The position numbers and the translations under genes are program-made. The notes under the pieces are model-generated. The model searched no databases. It worked only from the letters and a program-made list of their open reading frames with translations, and was not told where the DNA came from. Positions 7,939 to 16,122 of a DNA stretch of 64,000 nt are shown here, in pieces; position 1 is the stretch's first letter; every line of letters starts with the position of its first letter. Source of the DNA: Bradyrhizobium sp. AUGA SZCCT0158 (lineage in GTDB: Bacteria > Pseudomonadota > Alphaproteobacteria > Rhizobiales > Xanthobacteraceae); the NCBI RefSeq assembly GCF_018130065.1, contig NZ_JAFCME010000011.1, forward strand, positions 1 through 64,000, written 5' to 3'.

Positions 7939-8274
7939 ATGACCGATACCGTTGTGCCCGAACCGACCCCCGAGCAGGCCGCGCTGTTTGCACGGGTGCG
8001 GCGGATGATGCTGATCGCAGGCCTGACCTCGGCGCTCGCCGTCGCCATCGTCCTGACCGCCATCGGCTATCGTCTTTATCGCAGCGAGGGAAGCCCCGCA
8101 GCGATATCAGATACCACGGCGAGCTTGCCGAAAGGCGCCCGTATCGTGTCCACCGGCGTCGCCGGCGATCGGCTTGTCGTGACCCTCGATATCGGCGGCG
8201 TAACCGAAATCCGCACATTTGATGCAAAGACGCTGAAACCTGTAGGGCAGCTGAAATTCGTGAGCGAGCCCTGA
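7939..8274 (+). CDS. Small single-pass membrane protein of unknown function (DUF6476-like)
   Basis: A 111-residue protein with one clear membrane helix (about residues 28-46, LIAGLTSALAVAIVLTAIGY) and a soluble C-terminal beta-rich part ending VGQLKFVSEP. It resembles the small family often annotated DUF6476 beside RluA-type genes in alphaproteobacteria; that match is from memory. It is divergent from rluD and shares a 14-bp intergenic region, so the two promoters overlap each other's coding starts. Function unknown. Confidence 0.75.
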   Translation: MTDTVVPEPTPEQAALFARVRRMMLIAGLTSALAVAIVLTAIGYRLYRSEGSPAAISDTTASLPKGARIVSTGVAGDRLVVTLDIGGVTEIRTFDAKTLKPVGQLKFVSEP

Positions 8275-8401
8275 GCGGAGCGATCAACGGCCGCTCGTCG
8301 AATTCAACTTCAGAATGCAAGGTGATTTTTCGCGTAGCAGCAACGCCGGCAAGTTGGACGCTCGCCATTTTTTTGGCTGAGTTACACGCTCAGCTTGCGC
8401 C

Positions 8402-9037
8402 ATGTCGGAATCCAACCCCAGCGCCGCGGTTCCCCTCAACACCATCGTTGAACACGATGCTGCGGTTTCCGATCCGACGCGGCGTGCGATGTTGCTGACG
8501 GCGCTTGCGACTTGCGCCTGTCTTGCTGCTCCAGAGCCCTCCGTTGCGGAGGATGATCAGCCCGGCAGCAATCTGCGGCCGCAAAAAGCTGACACGCTGG
8601 TGTTCTCGGAAGGCGACCACGCCGGTGAGGCCATCAAGCCCGAGGATTTGAAGCTTGGCGGGCCTCCCGTGCGCGCGTGGCCAAAGGATCCCAAGACCAC
8701 CGTGATCCGCAAGGGCTCACGGTTGAACGAGCTTTTGGTGGTCAGGCTCGATCCAGCCGAACTGGATGATGACACGCGATCACGCAGCGCCGACGGCATC
8801 GTCGCCTATTCGCTGATCTGTTCGCACACGGGGTGCCCGGTCACCGGCTGGGTGAAACAGGCGTCGGGCGACAAGCTCGTGTTCAAATGTGCCTGCCACA
8901 ACTCCGAATATGATCCGCGGGAAAGCGCAAAAGTCCTGTTCGGGCCGGCGCCGCGGCGCCTGGCGGCGCTTCCGCTGGCGATCTCTGACGGTGCGCTCAC
9001 CGTCACCGCAACATTCATTGGAAAGGTAGGTACCTGA
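8402..9037 (+). CDS. Rieske [2Fe-2S] protein
   Basis: A 211-residue Rieske iron-sulfur protein. Cluster ligands are visible as Cys140/His142 (CSHTGC) and Cys163/His166 (CACH), with Cys145 and Cys165 placed for the structural disulfide. An N-terminal segment with an RR pair then a hydrophobic stretch (RRAMLLTALATCACLAA, about 27-43) suggests export or membrane anchoring, possibly by Tat. It differs from bc1 Rieske proteins in context: no cytochrome b or c1 gene is nearby. Its same-strand neighbour, the PQQ dehydrogenase 78 bp downstream, suggests a role in periplasmic electron transfer, which is inference. Confidence 0.87.
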   Translation: MSESNPSAAVPLNTIVEHDAAVSDPTRRAMLLTALATCACLAAPEPSVAEDDQPGSNLRPQKADTLVFSEGDHAGEAIKPEDLKLGGPPVRAWPKDPKTTVIRKGSRLNELLVVRLDPAELDDDTRSRSADGIVAYSLICSHTGCPVTGWVKQASGDKLVFKCACHNSEYDPRESAKVLFGPAPRRLAALPLAISDGALTVTATFIGKVGT

Positions 9038-9115
9038 CTCGAAGATGAAGCCGCATCGGGCATTCGCACGACCATGGAATGAATGAAAAAAAACAAAACA
9101 GGGAGGTTGCGTCTC

Positions 9116-10846
9116 ATGACCACGAAGCATTGGTTATTGTCGAGCTCTGTCGCATTCACGTGCCTTGTCTCAGCCGCCGCCGGCGCGGGGCCGATCGAGA
9201 ACTACAGCCCGGTGACGTCGGCCCGTCTCGAAAAGCCCGAACCCGGCAACTGGATGCTGTATCGCCGGACCTATGACGGGCAGGGCTACAGCCCGCTCGA
9301 CCAGATCAACACTTCGAACGTCAAGGATCTCACGCCGGTATGGACCTTCTCGACCGGTGTGGTCGAAGGCCATGAGGCGCCGCCGATCGTCAACAATGGC
9401 GTGATGTTCGTGGCGACCCCGGCGGGGCAGGTGATCGCGCTCAACGCCAAGACCGGTGACGAGTACTGGCGATACAAGCGCCAGCTTCCTGACGATCTCT
9501 TTCAATTGCATCCGACCAACCGCGGCGTCGGGTTGTGGCAGGACAAATTGTACCTTGCGACAACCGACGATCACGTCGTCGCGCTCGACGCCAAGACCGG
9601 CAAGGTGCTCTGGGACACCAAGGTTCAGGACTACAAGAAGGGTCAGTACCTGACGCTGATGCCGCTGATCGTCGACGGCAAGGTGATCGTCGGCGGTTCC
9701 GGCGGTGAGTTCGGCGTGCGCGGATATGTTGTCGCTTATGATGCCGAGAACGGCAAGGAACTGTGGCGCACCTTTACGATTCCGGGTCCCGGCGAACCCG
9801 GTCATGAAACCTGGAGCGGTGACGACTGGAAATCGGGCGGGGCGCCGGCCTGGATGACCGGCAACTACGACATCGAGACCAAAACCATCTATTGGGGCAC
9901 CGGCAATGCCGCACCCTGGCCGGGCAATACGCATCCCGGCGACAATCTCTACTCAACCTCGGTGCTCGCGCTCGCCCCCGAGAACGGAAGGATAAAGACA
10001 TACTTCCAGTACCATCAGAACGATTCATGGGACTGGGACGAGGTCGAGGCGCCGATGCTGGTCGACCTGCAAAAGGACGGCCGCACCATCAAGAGCCTGA
10101 TTCATCCGGGCCGCAACGCGATCTTCTGGGTGCTCGAGCGCAAGGCGGACAAGATCAACTACGTCAGCGGCTGGCCCTTTGTTCACACCGACGTCTGGAA
10201 GGGAATCGAGCCGGAGACCGGCAGGCCGATCGTCGATCCCGCGCACAAGCCGGTGATTGGCAAGCGGGTCGAGTTCTGCCCGTCACTGTGGGGCGGCAAG
10301 GATTGGCCGTCGGCGGCCTATAGCCAGAAGACCGGCCTGGTCTACGTGCCCGCCAACGAGAATTTCTGCGGCGGCTTTACCGGCGAGAAAGTGCCGCTGG
10401 TTGCGGGCCAGCTTTGGCTCGGCACCAAGCCCGAGGACATCGGCCTCAAGGTTCGCCCCGGCGCCGATCATTTTGGCGAACTGCAGGCGTGGGATCCGGC
10501 CACCGGGAAAAAGGTCTGGCAGCAGAACTTTCCCAAATCGCAACTGTTCGGCTCGGTGACCGCGACGGCGGGAGATCTCGTTTTCGTTGGCGGCACCAAC
10601 GACCGGATGTTCCGTGCCTACCACGCCAAGACGGGCGAGTTGCTGTGGGAGCAGAAGACCAACTCCGGCATCGTGGGCATGCCGATCGCCTATGAGGTCG
10701 ACGGCACGCAATATATCGCCGTGCAATCCGGCTGGGGCGTGGACGCGCAACGCATCCAGGACGCGCTGGCGACCCAGAATAATGTGGGTGTCGAGAACAA
10801 CGTGCCGCAAGGCGGCGTCGTCTGGGTGTTCGCCGTCAAGAAGTAA
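9116..10846 (+). CDS. PQQ-dependent alcohol dehydrogenase, predicted lanthanide type
   Basis: A 576-residue periplasmic quinoprotein of the methanol/ethanol dehydrogenase family with eight-blade propeller repeats of the AxDAxTGxxxW form. It should oxidise a primary alcohol or aldehyde using PQQ plus a metal. Metal-ligand candidates are a Glu in GGSGGEFGVRG (about 198), an Asn in GTGN (about 264) and the catalytic Asp in DSWDWDE (about 306). The second Asp (308) is the extra ligand seen in XoxF/ExaF lanthanide enzymes. The vicinal Cys-Cys pair common in the family is absent (HPTNRG there). I chose the ATG at 9116, with a GGGAGG ribosome-binding site and signal peptide, over one 33 bp upstream. 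A terminator follows. Confidence 0.88.
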   Translation: MTTKHWLLSSSVAFTCLVSAAAGAGPIENYSPVTSARLEKPEPGNWMLYRRTYDGQGYSPLDQINTSNVKDLTPVWTFSTGVVEGHEAPPIVNNGVMFVATPAGQVIALNAKTGDEYWRYKRQLPDDLFQLHPTNRGVGLWQDKLYLATTDDHVVALDAKTGKVLWDTKVQDYKKGQYLTLMPLIVDGKVIVGGSGGEFGVRGYVVAYDAENGKELWRTFTIPGPGEPGHETWSGDDWKSGGAPAWMTGNYDIETKTIYWGTGNAAPWPGNTHPGDNLYSTSVLALAPENGRIKTYFQYHQNDSWDWDEVEAPMLVDLQKDGRTIKSLIHPGRNAIFWVLERKADKINYVSGWPFVHTDVWKGIEPETGRPIVDPAHKPVIGKRVEFCPSLWGGKDWPSAAYSQKTGLVYVPANENFCGGFTGEKVPLVAGQLWLGTKPEDIGLKVRPGADHFGELQAWDPATGKKVWQQNFPKSQLFGSVTATAGDLVFVGGTNDRMFRAYHAKTGELLWEQKTNSGIVGMPIAYEVDGTQYIAVQSGWGVDAQRIQDALATQNNVGVENNVPQGGVVWVFAVKK

Positions 10847-10876
10847 GGGCCGAACAGTTCGACGGGGGTGGCGTAG

Positions 10877-10910
10877 AAAGCGGCGGGTTCAACCCCGCCG
10901 CTTTTTATTT
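10877..10910 (+). terminator. Terminator of the PQQ dehydrogenase gene
   Basis: Stem AGCGGCGGG / CCCGCCGCT with loop TTCAAC, followed by TTTTATTT. It lies about 30 bp after the dehydrogenase stop and just before the convergent gene at 10915. Confidence 0.85.
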
Positions 10911-10914
10911 CAAG

Positions 10915-11199
10915 TCATTTGCCTTTGGAATCGACCTTCGACTTTTCGGTTTCGTTCATCTGCTTGATGGTCGGATCCCGGCTGGCTTCGCCGGTGGTTT
11001 GCGTCGTCGTGGCGGCCGGCCCACTGCTTGGAATCGAAGTCTGGCCTGACGGCGTCTTCGCCGGCCGCGTTGCCGTTGCGTCCGGCGCCGTGTTGGTCTG
11101 GGCGCTCGCAGCCTGCACGTCAAAAACAAGGACGCTCGCCAGCAAGGCTGCCGCGAGCGTCCCCAACTTCACCATCGTGACTTTCATCGACCTTTTCAT
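10915..11199 (-). CDS. Small exported Thr/Ser/Pro-rich protein of unknown function
   Basis: A 94-residue protein with a signal peptide (about residues 1-34, ending ASAQ) and a low-complexity mature part rich in Thr, Ala, Pro and Ser, then a charged tail. No domain is recognised. The ATG at 11199 follows an AGGAG ribosome-binding site. It is 55 bp downstream of the molybdenum hydroxylase stop, on the same strand, and may be the last gene of that operon. Confidence 0.65.
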   Translation of the reverse strand: MKRSMKVTMVKLGTLAAALLASVLVFDVQAASAQTNTAPDATATRPAKTPSGQTSIPSSGPAATTTQTTGEASRDPTIKQMNETEKSKVDSKGK

Positions 11200-11254
11200 C
11201 GACCTGGCTCCTGTCAGATCGATGAAAACGGCCTCGGCCCCTTAACGTTCCTTG

Positions 11255-13573
11255 TCACGCCTCCAGTTGCTTGCCGATCGGCAGGCTGCGGATGCGCTTG
11301 CCGGTGGCGGCGAAGATCGCGTTGATCAGGGCCGGCGCGAACGGCGGCACGCCGGGTTCGCCGACGCCGCTGGGCGGCGTGTCGGGGCCCGGCGGCACGA
11401 TATAGACGTGGGTCACCAGCGGTGACTCGTCCAGGCGGATCACAGGGAAATCGTCGAAATTGCCCTGTTGCACCTTGCCGTCCTTGAAAGTGATCTCGCC
11501 ATATTTGGCAAGGCTCAATCCCATGATCGCCGCGCCCTCGATCTGGGATTCGATGCGCTCCGGATTGACATAGGTTCCGCAATCGATCGCGGTATCGACC
11601 CTCGGCACTGTGAGCTTGCCCTTGTCGTCAATGGCGACCTCGACGATGGTCGCGATGTAGCTGACGAAACTGCGGTGCACGGCGATGCCGAGCCCGTGGC
11701 CCTTCGGCACGGACCGTCCCCAGCCGCCCTTGTCCGCGACCAGCTCCACCACCTTGCGCAAGCGCGCGGTGTCGATCGGATAGCTGCCGTAGGGCTCGCC
11801 ATAGTTCCAGGGGTCCTTCACCGACGACAGGTTGACGAGCCGCGGCGATCCGATCAGCTCCAGCAGCATGTCCTTTGGGTCGCGCTTGGTCGCAGCAGCG
11901 ATTTCGGCGACCATGGACTGGACTGCGAAGGCGCGCGGGATGTTCGACACCGCACGGAACCAGCCGATCCTTGTATGCGCCGCGGCCTCCGGATTCTCGC
12001 ATTGCAGGTTGGCGATCTCGAACGGATTGTCGATCAGTCCCATGCCGAGTTCGAACGGCGCCGCATGCTTCGCACCGGCCGCGAAGGTCGAAGCGATCGT
12101 CGGGGCGACGCTGCGGTGCCGCCACGCGATCACCTTGCCGTTCTTGTCGAGCCCGGCCTCGATGCGTTCCAGCGAAACGGTGTGCAGGAAGCCGTGACGA
12201 ACATCGTCCTCCCGCGTCCATTGCACCTTCACGGGTGCACCGAGTTCCTTCGACAGCAGCGCCGCCTCGATCGCGAAATCGCATTTCGATTTGCGCCCGA
12301 ACCCGCCGCCGAGCAGCGTAACGTTCACGGTCACGTTGGCTTCGGGGATGCCGAGCGTCTTGGCGACGTCTTCGCGCGTGCCGCCGGCACTCTGCACCGG
12401 CGCCCAGATCTCGCACCTGTCGCCTTTGACGTCGGCGACCGCGACCGGCGGCTCCATGCTGACATGCGCCAGATGCGGCAAATAATACTCGCCGGTTATC
12501 ACCTTGTCGGCGCTCTTCAACGCCGCCTCGGCGTCGCCTTCCTTGCGCACCACCAGCCCCGGTTTTCGCGCGGCCTCCTCGAGCGAAGCCCGGTAGGCGA
12601 CGGAGTCGTATTTGCCGTTGGCGCCGTCATCCCAGACGATCTTCAGCGCGTCGCGCCCCTTGATCGCCGCCCCGGTGTTGCGGGCGATCACGGCAACGCC
12701 GCCGAGCGGCTGGAATTTGGATGGCCACGGCCAGCCCTTGACCTCCAATACCTTCTCGACCCCGGAGACCTTCATCGCGTCCGCCGCGTCGAACGACTTC
12801 AGCTTGCCGCCGGTCACCGGCGGGCGGGCGATGACGGCGTATTTCATGCCCGGCAGCCGAATATCGGCGCCGTACTGCGCCTTACCGGTGGTGATGTCCT
12901 TGAGGTCGACGATGCCGATCTGGCCCTTGCCGAGATAGCGGAAATCCTTCGGGTCCTTCAGTTTCAAGCCTTCGATGCCAGGCACCGATTCCTTCGCGGC
13001 ATCGGCGGCAAGCTCGCCGAAGCCAAGCTTGCGTCCGCTCGCAGCGTGGACCACCTCGTGATTGCGGGCCTTCACCTCGGTCGCCGGCACGCCCCAGCGC
13101 TTGGCGGCGGCGGCCTCCAGCATCGAGCGCGCCGAGGCGCCGATCTGGCGCATCGGCATCAGATAATGCCGCGTGCTGCGCGAGCCGTCGGTATCCTGGT
13201 TGCCGTATTTGGCCTCGTTGCCGGGCGCCTGCTGGACCCGGACGCGCGACCAGTCGGCTTCCATCTCTTCGGCGACGATCAGCGGCAGGCTGGTCCGCAC
13301 GCCGGTTCCCATCTCGGCGCGGTGGCCGATGATGGTGACGATGCCATCGGGCGCGATCGAGACGAACACGCGTGGATCGACCACGGTGCCGTGCGGCATC
13401 GCCCCTGCGCCGGTCTCGTAGGCGGCGAAAGCCGGGCGCGACATCACGGGCGCCGCGAGCGCGAAGCCGCCGGCGATGCCAAGGCCTTTCAGGATGCTGC
13501 GGCGGGAGACGTTCTCGACCTTGAGATGCCGCTCAAAGCCACGGAGTTTTTTGGGATTGGTGAGAATATTCAT
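11255..13573 (-). CDS. Xanthine-dehydrogenase-family molybdopterin subunit (IorB-like)
   Basis: A 772-residue large subunit of an exported molybdenum hydroxylase. A Tat signal is visible (SRRSILKGLGIAGGFALA, about residues 25-42). The molybdenum-cofactor binding part includes GGGFGRKSKCDF and the C-terminal PPSGVGEPGVPPFAPA, where the Glu of GEPG is the expected catalytic base. It resembles isoquinoline 1-oxidoreductase beta or aldehyde oxidase large subunits; the substrate is unknown. The ATG (13573) lies 2 bp after the small-subunit stop, while an in-frame GTG at 13579 would overlap it. It works with the gene at 13576-14028. Confidence 0.9.
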   Translation of the reverse strand: MNILTNPKKLRGFERHLKVENVSRRSILKGLGIAGGFALAAPVMSRPAFAAYETGAGAMPHGTVVDPRVFVSIAPDGIVTIIGHRAEMGTGVRTSLPLIVAEEMEADWSRVRVQQAPGNEAKYGNQDTDGSRSTRHYLMPMRQIGASARSMLEAAAAKRWGVPATEVKARNHEVVHAASGRKLGFGELAADAAKESVPGIEGLKLKDPKDFRYLGKGQIGIVDLKDITTGKAQYGADIRLPGMKYAVIARPPVTGGKLKSFDAADAMKVSGVEKVLEVKGWPWPSKFQPLGGVAVIARNTGAAIKGRDALKIVWDDGANGKYDSVAYRASLEEAARKPGLVVRKEGDAEAALKSADKVITGEYYLPHLAHVSMEPPVAVADVKGDRCEIWAPVQSAGGTREDVAKTLGIPEANVTVNVTLLGGGFGRKSKCDFAIEAALLSKELGAPVKVQWTREDDVRHGFLHTVSLERIEAGLDKNGKVIAWRHRSVAPTIASTFAAGAKHAAPFELGMGLIDNPFEIANLQCENPEAAAHTRIGWFRAVSNIPRAFAVQSMVAEIAAATKRDPKDMLLELIGSPRLVNLSSVKDPWNYGEPYGSYPIDTARLRKVVELVADKGGWGRSVPKGHGLGIAVHRSFVSYIATIVEVAIDDKGKLTVPRVDTAIDCGTYVNPERIESQIEGAAIMGLSLAKYGEITFKDGKVQQGNFDDFPVIRLDESPLVTHVYIVPPGPDTPPSGVGEPGVPPFAPALINAIFAATGKRIRSLPIGKQLEA

Positions 13574-13575
13574 GA

Positions 13576-14028
13576 TCACACCCCCGTCGACGCCAGACGC
13601 ACGGCGTTCTCGATGCGCTGGTAAGCGCCGCAGCGGCAGATGTTGCCCGCCATCGCTTCGCGGATCTGGTCATGGGAAGGCTTTGGATTGTCCATCAACA
13701 GCGCGGCGCCCTGCATGATCTGGCCGGTCTGGCAATAGCCGCATTGCGGGACATTGAGTTGGCGCCAGGCCTTCTGCACCGGGTGATCGCCGGTGGGGTG
13801 CAGGCCCTCGATGGTGGTGACGTCGCGGCCGACCACGTCGGAAACCGAGGTGATGCAGGCGCGCACGGCCTGCTTGTCGATGATGACGGTGCACGAGCCG
13901 CACAGGGCCTGGCCGCAGCCATATTTGGTCCCTGTCAGTCCCACCTCGTCACGGAGAAACCAGAGTAACGGAAGATCCGGATCGCCATCCCAATTTTGTT
14001 CCTGGCCGTTTATCTTTACCTTGATCAT
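13576..14028 (-). CDS. (2Fe-2S) small subunit of molybdenum hydroxylase (IorA-like)
   Basis: A 150-residue electron-transfer subunit with two [2Fe-2S] clusters: a plant-ferredoxin-type cluster from CGQALCGSC plus a later Cys, and the C-terminal four-helix cluster domain with CGYCQTGQ and CRC. It passes electrons from the Mo site of the partner encoded immediately downstream. The ATG at 14028 has a GAGGGA ribosome-binding site. No FAD subunit is nearby, as expected for the IorAB type, where a cytochrome c usually accepts electrons. Confidence 0.93.
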   Translation of the reverse strand: MIKVKINGQEQNWDGDPDLPLLWFLRDEVGLTGTKYGCGQALCGSCTVIIDKQAVRACITSVSDVVGRDVTTIEGLHPTGDHPVQKAWRQLNVPQCGYCQTGQIMQGAALLMDNPKPSHDQIREAMAGNICRCGAYQRIENAVRLASTGV

Positions 14029-14488
14029 GGCTGTCCCTCGCTCTTTTTAAGCTGTTGATCTGTTTGCGGCACGAGCCGGAACACATTTCCATTCGCTCGG
14101 ATCGCCGCGCGGGTTTCCCTGCCCAGGCAATATTCCAAGGCAGTTTTCCCAAGGCAGTTTGCGGTTTGCGGATGTCCTTTCGCGATTTGGCCTGGCCGGC
14201 CTCGGCATCAAGAATACGGTGATGCTATCAGACGTTAACGCCGCGGTGACTTCACAGACAGGTGTTTGGGATGTGCCGTTTGTCAGAAGCAGGGCTGCCG
14301 GGAAGTTGCCGGGTTTTCACGCCACAGTGGAAGCCGGGCAACAGACAAGGTCTAGTTCGCCCGGCAGATGGTCAGGGATTCCGCCGTTTTCGGGCCTCGA
14401 TGCTGGCTTTTGCGGTGTCGTTATGAGCCCATCCGCCCCACAGCCATCTTGCGGCGGGCCGATTTCACGGCTATTCCCTCTGCCGTAC
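14029..14488. other. Intergenic region upstream of the Mo hydroxylase and tRNA-Glu
   Basis: There is no supported gene in 460 bp. A duplicated CCAAGGCAGTTT lies at about 14136-14161. The stretch should contain the minus-strand promoter for the 13576-14028 operon and the plus-strand promoter for the tRNA; no clear consensus boxes were found. Confidence 0.5.
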
Positions 14489-14563
14489 GCTCCCTTCGTC
14501 TAGCGGTTAGGACGCGGCCCTCTCAAGGCTGAAACAGGGGTTCGATTCCCCTAGGGAGCGCCA
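14489..14563 (+). tRNA. tRNA-Glu (anticodon CUC)
   Basis: It folds as a complete 75-nt cloverleaf with encoded CCA: acceptor GCTCCCT/AGGGAGC, D-stem GTCT/GGAC, anticodon stem CGGCC/GGCTG with loop CTCTCAA (anticodon CTC, reads GAG), and T-arm with GGTTCGATTCC. Its 3' part is the integration target of the adjacent island and is duplicated at 59279-59325. Confidence 0.95.
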
Positions 14564-14564
14564 A
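14518..14564. repeat. attL: left 47-bp copy of the island attachment site
   Basis: A 47-bp stretch from the tRNA anticodon stem through CCA plus one A is repeated without mismatch at 59279-59325. It begins CCCTCTCAAGG and ends GGAGCGCCAA. The tRNA stays intact on this side. Direct repeats at a tRNA 3' end with an integrase beside the far copy are standard for tyrosine-recombinase islands. Confidence 0.93.
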
Positions 14565-14816
14565 TGATATCAATTGCTTACGTCGATCCTTTAGGAAGAA
14601 GCACTGCGCTTCTCCAACTTTTCTCCAACAGCCGAGATGGCCTATTGCTCACGAGCTCGAAGCAATGAGCTAGGCAAGCGAATGAATCCGCAAGAGGCGA
14701 TCCGGTTCGGCGAGCTTATAGATCTCGACTTCAGCAACGAGTCGTTTCACGTGTTACATCACTTCGGCGATGAAGCGACAATTCGCGTTAGCGGAAACGG
14801 CGTGCCGAGAGCTTCC

Positions 14817-16013
14817 TCAGTTAAAATAGCTACGTCTGTGATGCGCGAGAAAACGCTGCTGACCCGCCGAGAGTTTCTGACGTAGTTTCGAGGGTAGGCG
14901 GAGGCGTCGTAGATTTGCTGAATCGATTGCGTCCGAGATCATCATGGTACCGTTCGGCCAAAAGGATATGAGGCCCCGATCGAACAACGCGTCAACGTGT
15001 GCCGCCAAGAGCAATCCGTTTTGCGGGTCGAGGCGTTCGCCATCATTAGAGATGTTCCAAGGCTTCATATGGGAGGCTCGTAACATCTCTGGAATGTCGC
15101 AGCCGGTCACGGCACAGGCGTTACTCCAGAGCCTTGCTACGTCCGCTCGAAATTGACCTTGACCCAATCGGGCGTCGATAAAGATCTTTCGAGTGGTTTC
15201 GTCGCGCTTTCGGCTCGCAATCTCGATCAGATCGGTTGTTTGTTTTGCCTCCCTTGAGAGCTGCGCCTGGGCGATTTGCACTGATCTCTCTTCGGCGCTT
15301 GGGTTCGCCAATCGGTGTAGTGCAAAGATGGCATTGCTGTCGTCTATAGAATTTAGCCCGTTCTGAAACGACTGTTGCTGAATGCGTAGCCGCTTGAACC
15401 ATCCGAGCCCGGTAACATCCACAGCGACGGGGTTAGGGTCGTCTAGGCGGAATACAACCGATCTTCCGTCCCTTCGCCTCTTTCTTTGGTACCACGCTGG
15501 TCGCGCTCTTTTTTTAAGGCCGACGATCGTCCCATGACAAGCCAGTGTGTATCTGCGCGGTGATCCCGATCCTTCGAATACCCACAGACGGTTGCCTAAA
15601 AGCGTTTCAGGTCTGAATTGCTTTGCAGTGAAGAACGTTGCCTCGTCGATACCGGACGCATCGTCTCCGCTAAGAAATGGTTGCCCGATTTGTTCTCGAT
15701 TGTGATAGGCAACAAAATTTCGCGCGATATGGCTTGCACTCGGCCGCCACTCATCGAGCTTATGGGCGATGATGTCCCAAGCCAACACCTTGCGCGCGGC
15801 GGCAGCACTGGTTTCAGGTCGCTCCGACCATTTGACACGCTTTAAGGCGGTTCCAATTATCCTCTCGTCAATGCCCGCTGCCGCTGCGAGCCACAAAATC
15901 GTCATTGGTGCGTTTAACTTGTTGTAAATAAAGCGAGCATCGCGATCAGGATTCTTGCGCCATAGCGGATTGTTGTATTCCGAAAGCCATCCTACGAAGC
16001 GTTGCTTCAGCAA
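14817..16013 (-). CDS. HNH endonuclease family protein
   Basis: A 398-residue protein with a C-terminal HNH_2-type nuclease domain: CAVTGCDIPEMLRASHMKPW (about residues 291-310), then the NGLLLAAHVDALFDRGLISF segment. The N-terminal 270 residues are a region of unknown fold that may recognise the target. The frame opens with TTG at 16013; no ATG is available downstream until well into the conserved N terminus, and an in-frame stop lies about 50 bp upstream. It is the first gene inside the island. A role against foreign DNA is inferred from the domain and context. Confidence 0.8.
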   Translation of the reverse strand: MLKQRFVGWLSEYNNPLWRKNPDRDARFIYNKLNAPMTILWLAAAAGIDERIIGTALKRVKWSERPETSAAAARKVLAWDIIAHKLDEWRPSASHIARNFVAYHNREQIGQPFLSGDDASGIDEATFFTAKQFRPETLLGNRLWVFEGSGSPRRYTLACHGTIVGLKKRARPAWYQRKRRRDGRSVVFRLDDPNPVAVDVTGLGWFKRLRIQQQSFQNGLNSIDDSNAIFALHRLANPSAEERSVQIAQAQLSREAKQTTDLIEIASRKRDETTRKIFIDARLGQGQFRADVARLWSNACAVTGCDIPEMLRASHMKPWNISNDGERLDPQNGLLLAAHVDALFDRGLISFWPNGTMMISDAIDSANLRRLRLPSKLRQKLSAGQQRFLAHHRRSYFN

Positions 16014-16122
16014 GGGAGCCGAATTGAGCGCCCGCCGGAAGTTTTTTTACCGCACTCAATAATTCCAGCCGGGTTTTCATGTGAGTTTCCAATTGTCGTA
16101 AGGCAGCCATATCGTCGCACGT

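Noticed and set aside
11468..13624. 718-residue plus-strand open frame opposite the molybdenum hydroxylase
   Set aside because: It is the His/Arg/Leu-rich shadow of a high-GC gene on the other strand, with no motif or ribosome-binding site.
14637..14885. 82-residue plus-strand frame just inside attL
   Set aside because: Plausible composition, but it overlaps the HNH gene end, has no clear ribosome-binding site and no family; not enough to call a gene.
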